Shown here: positions 32,267 through 41,557 of the stretch, piece after piece
How the letters are laid out: each line of letters starts with the position of its first letter
Numbering within the stretch: position 1 is the first letter of the stretch
Source: Acidobacteriaceae bacterium
GTDB taxonomy: Bacteria; Acidobacteriota; Terriglobia; Terriglobales; Acidobacteriaceae
DNA: 48,201 nucleotides
Assembly: GCA_025356095.1 (NCBI GenBank)
Contig: JANXUR010000004.1
Location: 1 to 48,201, forward strand
Direction of reading: 5' to 3'
The notes under the pieces: generated by a model
Told to the model about the DNA's origin: nothing
What the model saw: the letters and a program-made list of their open reading frames with translations, nothing else
Database searches by the model: none
Program-made: the position numbers and the translations under genes

Positions 32267-32291
32267 CCTGCCCAAGCGGAGCTTGGGCAGG
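32267..32291. other. perfect hairpin after tdh
   Basis: CCTGCCCAAGC, loop GGA, GCTTGGGCAGG (11 pairs) between tdh and the convergent MoaD-like gene. No U-tract; possible terminator. Confidence 0.55.
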
Positions 32292-32308
32292 GCACCCGGC
32301 TCGGTGAT

Positions 32309-32611
32309 TTACCCTCCAGCGATGGCACCGACGATCATGAAAGGCTCCGCGCCGCACGCAACCGCCTCGGGCAAAGGCGCATCCACCGATTCGAACGAAA
32401 CATCCTGCTGGCAAGCGAAGAAGCGCAGAAATGCGCGGCGCTCACCGCTCACTTGGTCGCGCACCGTGCCCAGCAGGGTAGGGAAGCGCACCTCGAGTGC
32501 ATCAAGAATCGCCCGCGTCGTCACCGGTTCGCATACTTCCAGTTGCACATCTCCGGTCACTTTCGCCAGATTCCGCAGGTGGTAGGGCATCACGACTGTT
32601 ACATTCACCAT
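32309..32611 (-). CDS. MoaD/ThiS-like sulphur-carrier protein
   Basis: A 100-residue ubiquitin-like protein that ends in the required Gly-Gly (IVGAIAGG), where sulphur carriers of the MoaD/ThiS group are activated as thiocarboxylates. The N-terminus MVNVTVVMPYHLRNLAKV fits the beta-grasp start. The start at 32609-32611 lies 11 bases after the stop of the BNR gene, with GGAG a few bases before it, so the two form an operon. Which E1-like enzyme and sulphur acceptor it uses is not known. A dedicated partner of the BNR protein is likely by context. Confidence 0.8.
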   Translation of the reverse strand: MVNVTVVMPYHLRNLAKVTGDVQLEVCEPVTTRAILDALEVRFPTLLGTVRDQVSGERRAFLRFFACQQDVSFESVDAPLPEAVACGAEPFMIVGAIAGG

Positions 32612-32621
32612 GCCGCTCCGC

Positions 32622-33746
32622 CTACGCCAAGGTCTGCACTTCAACACTCAACACAGCGGGCAGATCGCGCACAATTGCTGACCAACTGTCGCCGCCATCG
32701 GGTGAGAAATAGACTTGACCGCCGGTGGTGCCAAAGTAAATGCCGCACTCGCCTTTGTCATCCAACTGGTCAATTGCCATCGCCTCGCGCAGCACATTTA
32801 CATAGCAGTCCCGCTGCGGCAGTCCCTTGGTCAGTGCCTCCCATTCGTTGCCGCCGGTCTTGCTGCGGTAGACGGTAAGCTTGCCATCGGGAGGAAAGTG
32901 CAGACTGTCACTCTTGATGGGCACCACGTAGATCGTCTCCGGCGCGTGCGCATGTACGTCAATCACAAAGCCGAAGTCGGTGGGCAGGTTGCCGCTCACC
33001 TTGGTCCACTGGTCTCCTGAATTATCGGTGCGCATCACGTGCCAGTGCTTTTGCATGAACAAGGTGTTGGGTTTGGCCGGATGCTGCGCGATGCGATGCA
33101 CGCAGTGCCCCACCTCCGCCGTCGGATTCGGCATAAAGTCAGAGACGAGCCCCTTGGTGATGGGCGTCCATGACTGCCCGCCGTCTTCCGTGCGAAACGC
33201 GCCTGCTGCAGAGATCGCGATAAAGATCCGCTGATGGTTAGTGGGGTCAATCACAATGGTGTGCAGTCCCATGCCACCCGCGCCCGGCATCCACTGCGCC
33301 CCCGTACCGTGGTTGCGGAGTCCGGTGAGCTCCTGCCACGTTGTGCCCGCGTCGGTGGAGCGGAACATCGCCGCGTCCTCTACGCCGGCGTACACTGTGT
33401 CGGGGTCGCTCAGCGAGGGCTCCAGGTGCCATACCCGCTTGAACTCCCAGGGATGCGGTGTGCCGTCATACCACTGGTGGGTGCCGGTATGGCCTTCGTA
33501 AGCGAACTTGTTGCCTACGGCCTCCCACGTCGCACCGGCATCATTCGAGCGCTGCATCACTTGCCCGAACCAACTGCTGGATTGCGAGGCGTACAGTCGG
33601 TTGGGGTCCACGGGCGAGCCCTTCACGTGGTAGACCTCCCACCCAGCAAAGTGCGGCCCGCTCACCTGCCAGTCTTGCCGCTTGCCGTCAGACGTAAGAA
33701 TGAATGCTCCCTTGCGCGTGCCCACCAGTAATCGAACCTGACTCAT
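32622..33746 (-). CDS. BNR-repeat / sialidase-like beta-propeller protein
   Basis: A 374-residue protein with BNR/Asp-box repeats. Recurrent SxDxGxxW-type motifs: [49 protein letters not shown] and [10 protein letters not shown]. They mark a six- or seven-bladed propeller. No signal peptide, so it is probably cytoplasmic. Sialidase activity is not suggested because an arginine triad is not visible. Start ATG with GGAGG 7 bases upstream. It is the first gene of the operon with the MoaD-like carrier. Such pairs recur in several phyla in my memory, function unknown. Confidence 0.82.
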   Translation of the reverse strand: MSQVRLLVGTRKGAFILTSDGKRQDWQVSGPHFAGWEVYHVKGSPVDPNRLYASQSSSWFGQVMQRSNDAGATWEAVGNKFAYEGHTGTHQWYDGTPHPWEFKRVWHLEPSLSDPDTVYAGVEDAAMFRSTDAGTTWQELTGLRNHGTGAQWMPGAGGMGLHTIVIDPTNHQRIFIAISAAGAFRTEDGGQSWTPITKGLVSDFMPNPTAEVGHCVHRIAQHPAKPNTLFMQKHWHVMRTDNSGDQWTKVSGNLPTDFGFVIDVHAHAPETIYVVPIKSDSLHFPPDGKLTVYRSKTGGNEWEALTKGLPQRDCYVNVLREAMAIDQLDDKGECGIYFGTTGGQVYFSPDGGDSWSAIVRDLPAVLSVEVQTLA

Positions 33747-33968
33747 GGCAATGCCTCCGAAACCCGAGTTCTAAAAAAGCGCAAGTCTGAAGGTAATACA
33801 AATCGCAGAACCGGGCAAAAGTTTCTTGACCGCAGAAGGCTTGTGTCTTTAATATTCGCGGTGCATACCGAGGCCGTTGCACCGGTTGCCGTACTGGAGT
33901 TGGCGCCTGCAGGGGAGTGCCCTGCCGCGAGCCATGCCGTACAAACCTCGCTTTCAAGGAGAACCAGA

Positions 33969-34358
33969 ATGTCCCATTCTGCCGACGATAAATATTTACG
34001 CATAGCGCTACTCGCAGTGGGTCTTGTATTCACATTCGGACTATATCCGCTTACCATCTTTTGGCCTGAGGGATGGTCCTGGCACACCGGCCATTCAGAC
34101 TATCTGCAGATGATTCTGGGGGTATACGCGACATTGGGCGTCTTTCTAATGCTGGCTAGCCGCAACCCGAAGAGCCACCTAAGCTTGATCTGGTTCACCG
34201 TGTGGTCCAGTGTGGTGCACGGCGGCATTATGGCCGCACAGTCAGTGGCGACTCCGGAGCACATGGGCCATCTCTGGGGCGACGTTCTGGCGCTATTTGC
34301 CGTAGCGGCCGTGCTTGCAGTTCTCACTCGTCAAGCCACGTCGGCCACCGCCCACTAA
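33969..34358 (+). CDS. small four-helix membrane protein (DUF6632-like)
   Basis: A 129-residue protein with about four hydrophobic segments: IALLAVGLVFTFGLYPLTIFW, LQMILGVYATLGVFLMLA, LSLIWFTVWSSVVHGGIMAA, LWGDVLALFAVAAVLAVL. The order resembles DUF6632 family proteins, function unknown. The ATG at 33969 is set by AAGGAG about 8 bases upstream; the 42 codons before it are not needed and look like leader. The gene is flanked by a 14-bp tandem duplication directly after the stop. Confidence 0.65.
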   Translation: MSHSADDKYLRIALLAVGLVFTFGLYPLTIFWPEGWSWHTGHSDYLQMILGVYATLGVFLMLASRNPKSHLSLIWFTVWSSVVHGGIMAAQSVATPEHMGHLWGDVLALFAVAAVLAVLTRQATSATAH

Positions 34359-34386
34359 ATATCAGGTTCCAGATTTCAGGTACCAG
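34359..34386. repeat. 14-bp tandem duplication directly after a stop codon
   Basis: ATATCAGGTTCCAG followed by ATTTCAGGTACCAG, immediately after the TAA of the DUF6632-like gene. Confidence 0.85.
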
Positions 34387-34404
34387 CGCGGTGCGCAACC
34401 CGAG

Positions 34405-36261
34405 TTACCGCACTGGCTGATTGGTAAAGATGAATTTGCCGCCGCTTTCCGCCAGCGTGTAGATGGTTTCGCTGGCAAGCTGAGGTGGGGCGGCCTTGTC
34501 TGTCCACAGATAGATTCGGTGGGGGCCGTTCCACAGCGCGGCGAAGGAGTTGTCGTCTTCGAAGATGGCAGGGGCATCGGGCCAGTAGGAGCCGAACCAC
34601 AGGTTGCCGCTGCGGGCGTTAAGTATATGCACCTGCTGCTGAGTGTAAAAGTTGACCGACGAGCCGACCTTGTACTCGCCATCAATCACAATCACGTCGC
34701 CGGGCTGGAGGCGCTGCGTAATTGCGGCGGCCAGCTTTTGCGACGAAAGTATCGGCGAAAAGGTGCTAAACGCCGTGTGAATGCAGAGCAACAAAATCGC
34801 AGCCATGGTAGCCAGCGTGAAGTTGGCCTTTGCGGCTTCATTCTTGCGACGATACCACCAGTTCAGCAGCGTACCCAGCAGCATGGCCAGTGACACGCCG
34901 AGCAGCGGCACGCGGAAAACGCCGAGCGCACGTGGGGTCAGGTCAAAGATGTGGCCAAAACTGAGCTGGTAGTCTTCCGGATTTTTTTTGAGCAGGTCGG
35001 CGAGGTCGGCTCCAGCGGCGGAGGTTTTCGATTCGGCCAGCAGCAACATGCCAGTGGCAAAGGCGAGTACGCCAATCACAGCCAATACCAGAGAAGAAAT
35101 GCGACCGCTGCGGCGCTCGGCGGAGTCGGGTGCGGACGCGTCTTCGCGCTGCATCCAGCCACCGAGTAGCAAGGCAAGTGCGGGCAGCGCGGGCAGGGTG
35201 TAATACTCCTGCCGGGTAGAAAAACTGAAGAAAGCGACGATCAGTAGCGCCCACAGACCGAACACCAAGTTTGCCCGCTGACGCTCGTCGAGGCCGTTGC
35301 CGGACGTTCCATTTCGCCGGGCGCGGAACCGCCACGGTGCCTCACGCAAAGCCTGCGGCAAAAAAGCTGCCCAAGGGAACATCCAGACAATGGTGAGCGC
35401 CCAGAAGACGAGCAGGGGAACTTTGTCGTAATCCTTGGGATAGCGTTCGCCTATGTAGCGCAGAAAGTGTTCGTTGACAAAGTAAAACCAAAGGAAGCCC
35501 TTGGATTGGCCGACGGGCGGATTTTGGATGGCGGCTAGAATGTGCCAAGGCGCGCCCAGCGCCAGAAACACGAGCAAGCTGCTGACAATGTGCATCCGCC
35601 ACAGGCGCCTCACGTTGCCGGTCAGCAGCAGGTAGAAGCAAATCACACCCACTGGAAAGACGAGGCCAATCAAGCCTTTGCTGAGGACGTTAGCGGCGGA
35701 GGCTGCCGCTATACCCCAACAGGCCCAGCGCGATGGCACCTCACCGCGCAGCGAGTGCAAGAAGAGGCCAAAGGTCACCACTAGCCAAACCCCAACCAAA
35801 AGATCGGGAATCAGGAAGCGTGTGTAGATGTAAGGGCCGATGGCCAGGCCCGCAGCCAGCGCAGCATAAAAGCCGCCGTCGCCGCCATAAATGCGGCGGC
35901 CGAGACGGTACACCAGCAGCATCAATGCCAGCGCGGCCAGCGCCATGGGCAGACGGGTGGACCAATCGTGCACACCGAAAACGGTATAGCTGGCTGCGGT
36001 CATCCAGTACAGGAACGGTGCTTTTTCCAGATAGCGAATCCCGTCCGCGTAAAGCGTCACCCAATCACCGCGCAGCACCATTTCTCGTGCGGCCTCAGCG
36101 TGAATAGTGTCGGCGTCGTCCATCAAAGGAGGCTGAAAGATGCTGAAGCCGTAGGTGCACAGCCAGAGGGTGAGCAGCACTAAGAGATGGGTGAGCGTCT
36201 TGCGGTCGGCGGCAGGCGTGGAGGGCCGCAAATCGGCCGCATCGGGGGGAGAGGTCATCAT
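34405..36261 (-). CDS. GT39-type glycosyltransferase (ArnT/PMT-like)
   Basis: A 618-residue integral membrane enzyme with about 12-13 helices. The first luminal loop holds PLMDDADTIHAEAAREMVLRGDW, whose acidic residues act as catalytic base and metal ligands in GT-C transferases. LYADGIRYLEKAPFLYWMTAASYTVFGVHDWSTRLPMA follows, as in ArnT/PMT relatives. It moves a sugar from a polyprenyl carrier to lipid A, protein or a polymer; which is not known. Start ATG at 36261 (a second ATG follows). Leftward, next to tatA. Confidence 0.88.
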   Translation of the reverse strand: MMTSPPDAADLRPSTPAADRKTLTHLLVLLTLWLCTYGFSIFQPPLMDDADTIHAEAAREMVLRGDWVTLYADGIRYLEKAPFLYWMTAASYTVFGVHDWSTRLPMALAALALMLLVYRLGRRIYGGDGGFYAALAAGLAIGPYIYTRFLIPDLLVGVWLVVTFGLFLHSLRGEVPSRWACWGIAAASAANVLSKGLIGLVFPVGVICFYLLLTGNVRRLWRMHIVSSLLVFLALGAPWHILAAIQNPPVGQSKGFLWFYFVNEHFLRYIGERYPKDYDKVPLLVFWALTIVWMFPWAAFLPQALREAPWRFRARRNGTSGNGLDERQRANLVFGLWALLIVAFFSFSTRQEYYTLPALPALALLLGGWMQREDASAPDSAERRSGRISSLVLAVIGVLAFATGMLLLAESKTSAAGADLADLLKKNPEDYQLSFGHIFDLTPRALGVFRVPLLGVSLAMLLGTLLNWWYRRKNEAAKANFTLATMAAILLLCIHTAFSTFSPILSSQKLAAAITQRLQPGDVIVIDGEYKVGSSVNFYTQQQVHILNARSGNLWFGSYWPDAPAIFEDDNSFAALWNGPHRIYLWTDKAAPPQLASETIYTLAESGGKFIFTNQPVR

Positions 36262-36492
36262 GCTGATAGAACTCTGATTTTATACGACAGCGCGGGCGGG
36301 TTGCGAGTAGCGAATGCGGAACTCCACCCTGAGTTTGTGAGCGCGGGCGCACAACTTTCGCGCACTCTACGTGAGCGATTTCGACCGGGTAGAATTTGTT
36401 CGACATTGCAAGCTCGCCGGGTTGTGGCGAACTTACTGCGATTTGACAGAAAAGGCGCGCTGGCCGCACCGGGCTTTAAGCAACGCGACGAG

Positions 36493-36675
36493 TTACGGCT
36501 TTTTGTCCGTATTCGGGGGGTTGGCCGGGTTTTCGCCGTCTTTCATGGCGGACTTGAAGTTCTTGATGCCGTCGCCCAAACCCTTACCAAGGTCGGCGAG
36601 CTTGCCGGGGCCAAAAATTAAAATCGCGATGGCCAGAATGACCAACAGTTCCATGGGACCAAGTCTGAATGGCAT
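36493..36675 (-). CDS. tatA: twin-arginine translocase subunit TatA/TatE
   Basis: A 60-residue protein: single helix [16 protein letters not shown], a Gly hinge (GPGKLADLG) and the amphipathic helix [14 protein letters not shown], as in TatA. A polar tail follows. The ATG at 36673-36675 has GGAGGA six to seven bases upstream. It forms the pore of the Tat export system. No tatB or tatC is nearby. A likely Tat substrate sits at the right end of the window. Confidence 0.92.
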   Translation of the reverse strand: MPFRLGPMELLVILAIAILIFGPGKLADLGKGLGDGIKNFKSAMKDGENPANPPNTDKKP

Positions 36676-36880
36676 GAAAATCCTCCACCGGAGCAAACTC
36701 CGGACACTTCATCGGGGCGAGCCCGGAAGCGGAAATATGTGTACAACCATGATTGTAGGGCGAACGGGGCAGGGGGTCAAAGCACGAACGTGCTATATGC
36801 CTGCCAGACCGGAACCGGGTCAGGTACCCCGAGTGGCGGCAGGATGCTGGTCTGCGCTGCAAGGTTTCCGGGCCTGGGGG

Positions 36881-38047
36881 CTAAATTCCGGCAATCAGCC
36901 CAGCCAACAGGGCGCAGCGCCAAGGAATATCGGCAATCGCGATAGATTCGTGGGGCGAGTGCGCCCCTTCGCCCACGGCACCGAGGCCATCCAGCGTAGG
37001 AATACCCAGCGCGGAGGTGAAATTGCCATCTGAGCCGCCGCCGACCGCGGCCTCGGCGAGATCGTGGCCAAGTTCAGCGGCAATGCGGCGGGCGGCAGCG
37101 AAAAGCTTGGCTCCGGCAGCAGTTCGCTCCAACGGCGGCCGATTGAGGCCGCCGGTCAGTTCCAACGAGCAGCGGAAATCAGCCGGGCGCAGGCTGCGCA
37201 TCCGTTTCTCAATGGTCGCCGCATCACGCAGCCTTGTGATGCGGACATCAATGCCAGCTTCCGCCTCGGCAGCAATCACGTTTACCCGGCTGCCGCCGCG
37301 GATAATGTCGGTGCTCACGGTCAGGCCGCGGTCAGGTTGGGCGAAGCTGGCGATGCGGCTAATCTGGTGGGCGATTTCGTGAATGGCGTTCGCCCCCTTT
37401 TCGGGATCAAGGCCCGCATGAGCCGAAACACCCTTTACGCGCAGTTTATATTCGCCGACGCCCTTGCGGGAGGTCTTCAGCGCGCCGCCGGGGCCGAGCG
37501 CAGGCTCCAACACGAAGACGGCTGCGCATTTCTGGGCAAGGGCCTCGGTGATGATGCGTGAGCTGTCGCTGCCGCACTCTTCGTCAGAAACAGCGAGAAG
37601 CGTGACGGGGCGCGGCAGGCCACCATAATCGCGGTAGGCTGCGATCACCTCCATCGCAAAGGCGAGCCCAGCTTTCATATCGAAGACGCCCGGGCCATAC
37701 AACTTTCCCATTGCCACTTTGCAGGGCATGGCGGCGAGTGTACCCATCGGGTAGACCGTGTCGTAGTGGCCCAGAAGCAGAATGCGTGATCCCGCTTTGT
37801 TGGTGGATGGGCCGAAGTCGGCCTGCACGTGATTGCCAGCCTGCTTCTGGCGGTGGATCTTGACGCGGCCACCCAGGCCAGTGAACTTCTGGGCCAGTAC
37901 TGCGGCGAGACGATCGAGTGCGGCCTTATTGTCACTGGGCGATTCAAACTCTACCAACTCGCGGATGGAGTCTACGATGCTGGTGCGGCGGGTTGCGAAA
38001 TGCTGGAACCATTGCTGCGGAGAGGTCGAATTGGTGGTGGCTGGCAT
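36881..38047 (-). CDS. M20-family metallopeptidase (CPG2-like)
   Basis: A 388-residue amidohydrolase/peptidase with the M20 metal-binding pattern: LLGHYDTVYP (His, Asp), DMKAGLAFAMEV (Asp), SDEECGS (catalytic Glu and metal Glu), a later Glu in VLEPALG, then GGGSDGNF and VGEGAHSPHES (His). It has an interior dimerisation domain around residues 180-290. It resembles glutamate carboxypeptidase and aminoacylase relatives; substrate unknown. No signal peptide is obvious. GGAG lies near 8 bases before the ATG. Divergent from fabZ. Confidence 0.88.
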   Translation of the reverse strand: MPATTNSTSPQQWFQHFATRRTSIVDSIRELVEFESPSDNKAALDRLAAVLAQKFTGLGGRVKIHRQKQAGNHVQADFGPSTNKAGSRILLLGHYDTVYPMGTLAAMPCKVAMGKLYGPGVFDMKAGLAFAMEVIAAYRDYGGLPRPVTLLAVSDEECGSDSSRIITEALAQKCAAVFVLEPALGPGGALKTSRKGVGEYKLRVKGVSAHAGLDPEKGANAIHEIAHQISRIASFAQPDRGLTVSTDIIRGGSRVNVIAAEAEAGIDVRITRLRDAATIEKRMRSLRPADFRCSLELTGGLNRPPLERTAAGAKLFAAARRIAAELGHDLAEAAVGGGSDGNFTSALGIPTLDGLGAVGEGAHSPHESIAIADIPWRCALLAGLIAGI

Positions 38048-38126
38048 AGAAGGTGGCTCCAGTGCCGGGCGGCCTTTGCCCCGACTCTCCCTCCACCATA
38101 CTAGGAGCGGACACTGAGCCGTGCAG

Positions 38127-38132
38127 TATAAT
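38127..38132 (+). promoter_or_regulatory. -10 element for the fabZ-lpxA-lpxI unit
   Basis: A consensus TATAAT at 38127-38132, 25 bases before the fabZ ATG at 38158. A -35 at 17 bases is not well matched. Confidence 0.5.
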
Positions 38133-38157
38133 CGCGATTTGTGCCCGTGCGCCTATT

Positions 38158-38685
38158 ATGACTGAGACCGCCCAACCCGTTGCTGAGTTTGCAGCAGCAA
38201 CCGAAGCGAACCTGCCGCAATCTCTGGATGTTATTGCCATCCAGAAGCTGCTGCCGCACCGCTATCCGTTTTTGCTGATCGACCGCATTGTGGAAGTGAA
38301 GGCCCACGAGAGCATTGTCGCGATCAAAAATGTGACGGTGAACGAGCCGTTTTTCCCCGGCCACTTTCCGGGTCAGCCGATTATGCCCGGCGTGCTGATT
38401 GTGGAAGCAATGGCGCAAGCCGGCGCCGCCTTGCTGCTGCTGGAAATGCCGAATCGCGCCGAGATGCTGGTGATGTTTGCCAGCATCGAGCGGGCACGCT
38501 TCCGCCGTCCGGTGGTGCCCGGGGATCAGTTGCGCATTGAGGTGAAGGTGCTGGCATGGCGTTCGACCGCTGCGCGCATGGAAGGCATCGCCTACGTAGA
38601 CGGCAAGAAGGTTGCCGAAGGCCGGGTGACGTGCCGGCTGGTGCCGCGGGGCATGAAGGCCGCCGCTGAGGGCGTTGAGGGCTAG
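38158..38685 (+). CDS. fabZ: 3-hydroxyacyl-ACP dehydratase FabZ
   Basis: A 175-residue hot-dog fold dehydratase of fatty-acid synthesis. [36 protein letters not shown] (catalytic His and Glu) and [19 protein letters not shown] are diagnostic. The ATG at 38158 is used; an upstream GTG at 38141 is out of frame. About 30 residues of an Ala/Glu arm precede the fold. It supplies acyl-ACP to LpxA, the next gene. Confidence 0.95.
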   Translation: MTETAQPVAEFAAATEANLPQSLDVIAIQKLLPHRYPFLLIDRIVEVKAHESIVAIKNVTVNEPFFPGHFPGQPIMPGVLIVEAMAQAGAALLLLEMPNRAEMLVMFASIERARFRRPVVPGDQLRIEVKVLAWRSTAARMEGIAYVDGKKVAEGRVTCRLVPRGMKAAAEGVEG

Positions 38686-38727
38686 CCCTGGCAGGCAGTG
38701 CCAGTGCCTGTGGCGCGGAGAAATCGC

Positions 38728-39504
38728 ATGAGCATTCACCCCACCGCCGTCGTGCATGAATCCGCGAGGATTCCCGAGTCGTGTGAGATTGGCCCCTTTT
38801 GCGTGATTGGCGCGGAGGTGGAACTCGGCCAAAGCTGTCGGCTCGACTCGCACGTGGCGATCCAAGGTCCCACCAAGATTGGTGGCAACAACCGCTTCTT
38901 TCCGTTTTGCTCCATCGGCATGGCTCCGCAGGATATTTCCTATCGCGGGGAGCCCACGCGTCTGGAAATTGGCGACGACAACGAGATTCGCGAGTTTGTC
39001 ACCATCAATCGCGGCACGGTGAAGGGGCACGGCGTCACTCGCGTCGGCAGCCACATCCTCATCATGGCATATTCACATATTGCGCACGATTGCATTGTGG
39101 GTGACCACACTATGATGGCGAATGCGGCTACGCTGGCAGGCCATGTAACGATTGAAGAGTGGGCGACGGTGGGGGCATTTTCGGCCGTGCATCAGTTTTG
39201 CCGTGTGGGGGCACATGCCTACATCGGCGGTGGCAGCATTGTGACCCGCGACGTGCTGCCGTTTTCCAAGACAGCTTCCGAGCGCAACGTAAACGCCTAT
39301 CGGGCGAATGCAGTGGGCTTGCAGAGGCGAGGCTTTGACGAAACTCGCATCGCGCGCATCAACCATGCTTTCAAGGTGCTGCTGACTTCCAAGCTCAACA
39401 CCACGCAGGCGCTGGAAAAGCTGCGCGCCGAAGGCGATCAGGGCGAAGACGTCGCGATGATGATTCGCTTTATCGAGAGTGCCGAGCGCGGCGTGATTAA
39501 ATAG
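38728..39504 (+). CDS. lpxA: acyl-ACP--UDP-N-acetylglucosamine O-acyltransferase LpxA
   Basis: A 258-residue left-handed beta-helix acyltransferase, the first step of lipid A. Hexapeptide repeats run from residue 1 to about 185. HQFCRVGAHAYIGGGSIVTRDVLPF and a catalytic His in SHIAHDC are present, and the C-terminal helical domain is complete. Start with GGAG about 8 bases before the ATG at 38728. Substrate choice between UDP-GlcNAc and its 3-amino form cannot be settled by eye. Directly follows fabZ. Confidence 0.95.
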   Translation: MSIHPTAVVHESARIPESCEIGPFCVIGAEVELGQSCRLDSHVAIQGPTKIGGNNRFFPFCSIGMAPQDISYRGEPTRLEIGDDNEIREFVTINRGTVKGHGVTRVGSHILIMAYSHIAHDCIVGDHTMMANAATLAGHVTIEEWATVGAFSAVHQFCRVGAHAYIGGGSIVTRDVLPFSKTASERNVNAYRANAVGLQRRGFDETRIARINHAFKVLLTSKLNTTQALEKLRAEGDQGEDVAMMIRFIESAERGVIK

Positions 39505-39550
39505 CGGATCCCCATAACAAGGCTATTCCAGAAGCAACGAAGGACCTTCC

Positions 39551-40417
39551 ATGAAACTCGGCTTAATCGCGGGCAACGGCCGCTTCCCCATGCTGGTGCT
39601 GGATGCCGCGCGGGCGCGCGGGTATGAAGTGGTGGTGGCCGCGATCAAGGAAGAGACTTTCGCTGAGATTAGCGAGCACGGTGCTGCCTCCGTCTATTGG
39701 TTCTCTTTGGGCGAGCTTTCGCGGTTGATTGAGATGTTTCAGCGCGAGGGTGTGACTCGCGCCGTGATGGCTGGGCAAGTGAAGCACAAGCAAATATTTT
39801 CGGCGATTCGCCCGGACTGGCGACTGGCGAAGCTTTTGCTTTCGCTCCGCACCCGCAATACCGACGCCTTGCTAAGCGCGGTAGCCAAAGTGCTGGGCGA
39901 TGAAGGCATTGTGCTGGAGAACTCTACGTCACTGCTGGAGCCGCTGCTGGCCAAAGCTGGCGTGGCTTCCAGTCGTGCACCGAGCGAAAGCGAACTGCAG
40001 AGCATCGCGTATGGCCGCAACGTGGCGAGGCATTTGGCTCAGTATGATATCGGCCAGACGGTGGTGGTAGCAGAATCGGCGTGCGTAGCCGTCGAGGCCA
40101 TGGAAGGCACGGACGCCACTATTGCTCGCGCCGGGGAACTGATGCGGTCGCTAGAGGAAGATGCCGAGAGCGGCGACGGAGTTGGCAGCGGGGGCGCGAC
40201 GTCCACGCTGAGCCGCTCACTGGTGGTGGTAAAGGTCGCCAAGCCGAATCAGGATATGCGTTTTGACGTGCCGGTGATTGGCGTTAAGACGTTTGAGACG
40301 ATGCATGCAGCGGGCGCGACCTGCTTGGCTGTAGACGCGGGCCAGTGTCTGCTGATTGATGGTCAGGCGGGGATCGAAGTGGCAGACCGGTTGCGGATTG
40401 CCATCGTCGCGGACTAG
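39551..40417 (+). CDS. lpxI: UDP-2,3-diacylglucosamine pyrophosphatase LpxI
   Basis: A 288-residue LpxI (DUF1009): MKLGLIAGNGRFPMLVLDAARARGYEVVVAAIKEE, GQVKHKQIFSAIRPDWR and the C-terminal VIGVKTFETMHAAGATCLAVDAGQCLLID. It replaces LpxH in making lipid X. AAGGA lies before the ATG. It contains a variable Gly/Ser loop of about 20 residues (about 200-220). It follows lpxA by 46 bases. The stop is part of a 21-base duplication. Confidence 0.95.
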   Translation: MKLGLIAGNGRFPMLVLDAARARGYEVVVAAIKEETFAEISEHGAASVYWFSLGELSRLIEMFQREGVTRAVMAGQVKHKQIFSAIRPDWRLAKLLLSLRTRNTDALLSAVAKVLGDEGIVLENSTSLLEPLLAKAGVASSRAPSESELQSIAYGRNVARHLAQYDIGQTVVVAESACVAVEAMEGTDATIARAGELMRSLEEDAESGDGVGSGGATSTLSRSLVVVKVAKPNQDMRFDVPVIGVKTFETMHAAGATCLAVDAGQCLLIDGQAGIEVADRLRIAIVAD

Positions 40418-40450
40418 CGGTTTGCTGCCGGCGGACTGAGTTTTGCTGCC
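40409..40450. repeat. imperfect tandem duplication containing the lpxI stop
   Basis: A 21-base unit at 40409-40429, with the lpxI TAG inside, is followed after one base by a 20-base copy at 40431-40450. Shared parts are GCGGACT at the front and TTTGCTGCC at the end. Confidence 0.8.
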
Positions 40451-40495
40451 CGATGAAGCGAACTGCTGCAACTTGAGTGACAAGGATACCGCACC

Positions 40496-40963
40496 ATGAG
40501 TGAAGCTTCTCGCATCGCCGATCAGATCAAGAACGCGCTGGAAGGGCCAGCCTGGCACGGGCCGTCGCTGCTGGAGGCGATTGAAGGTGTCACTGCGGAG
40601 CAGGCGGCGAAGCATCCTATCGCGGGTAGCCATTCCATCTGGCAACTGCTGGAGCACTGCACCTTTTGGGTGGAGGCGGCGCGGCGAAGGCTGCACGGCG
40701 AGGTGGTAGAGCCGAGCACCGATAGCGAGAACTTTCCGGAGCCGCCAGGGGACAGCGAAGTCAGCGAAAGCGCCTGGCGGCGCAGCGTGATGAAGGTGCG
40801 TCAGGCACACGCGCAACTCATAGATGAAGCCATCACACTGAGTGACGCGCGGCTGGCGCAAACCATTGCCAACGACTGGGACGTGTACTCCACCCTGCAC
40901 GGCGCAGTGCAGCACACCCTTTACCATGCCGGGCAGATCGCCATTCTGAAGAAGCTGGTGTAG
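40496..40963 (+). CDS. DinB-like four-helix protein
   Basis: A 155-residue DinB_2-type protein. Metal-ligand-like His residues are in IWQLLEHCTFW (about residue 54) and VQHTLYHAGQIAILKK near the C-terminus. It has no signal peptide. It may be a thiol-dependent transferase or hydrolase. AAGGA lies nine bases before the ATG. A second, distinct DinB-like gene occurs at 29208. It is set between lpxI and the sigma factor gene. Confidence 0.85.
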   Translation: MSEASRIADQIKNALEGPAWHGPSLLEAIEGVTAEQAAKHPIAGSHSIWQLLEHCTFWVEAARRRLHGEVVEPSTDSENFPEPPGDSEVSESAWRRSVMKVRQAHAQLIDEAITLSDARLAQTIANDWDVYSTLHGAVQHTLYHAGQIAILKKLV

Positions 40964-41056
40964 GGTTGGCGCGGAGTGCAGGCGGCAATCTGCCAAGGCC
41001 GCTTTTTGTTTCCCCACTGTAACTTTTTGCTCCCCACCCCGTAACCTCTCACGAAC

Positions 41057-41557
41057 ATGATGACAGAGTTTGAGGCACTCTATCGGCGCTACGCAGCGGA
41101 TCTCTATCGCTTCTCACTTTACTTGTGCGGGAACGTGAGCGATGCGGAAGACATTGTGGCGGAAACGTTTGCGCGGGCGTGGACAGCTCCGGGGGCCATC
41201 CGCCACGAGACGGTAAAGGCATACCTCTTTGCAATTACGCGAAATTGTTATCACGACCGGGGCCGCCAGATTCGGCGTCGCGGTGAAGTGGAACTGGAGC
41301 AAGACTTCTGCTCGCAACGCCCTGGCCCGGAAGCGGCAAGCCAGGCACGAGCGGAACTGGATCATGTATTGCAACGACTGAAGGCATTTCCTGAAGTGGA
41401 CCGCGCGGCGCTGCTGCTGCGCGCCGTGGAGGGAATGCCTTATGAGGAAATCGCGGCAACGCTGCAGATTTCCGTGGGGGCCGCCAAGGTGAAAGTTCAC
41501 CGTACGCGGGCCAAGCTAGCCGCTCTGATGAGCGGAGGAAAGGTGACAAAGCAATGA
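41057..41557 (+). CDS. ECF-type RNA polymerase sigma factor
   Basis: A 166-residue sigma-70-family extracytoplasmic-function factor. Region 2: LYRRYAADLYRFSLYLCGNVSDAEDIVAETFARAW. Region 4: FPEVDRAALLLRAVEGMPYEEIAATLQISVGAAKVKVHRTRAKL, a clear helix-turn-helix. Its stop overlaps the next gene's ATG (41554-41557, ATGA), which marks the neighbour as its anti-sigma factor. No own promoter is recognised. Confidence 0.93.
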   Translation: MMTEFEALYRRYAADLYRFSLYLCGNVSDAEDIVAETFARAWTAPGAIRHETVKAYLFAITRNCYHDRGRQIRRRGEVELEQDFCSQRPGPEAASQARAELDHVLQRLKAFPEVDRAALLLRAVEGMPYEEIAATLQISVGAAKVKVHRTRAKLAALMSGGKVTKQ

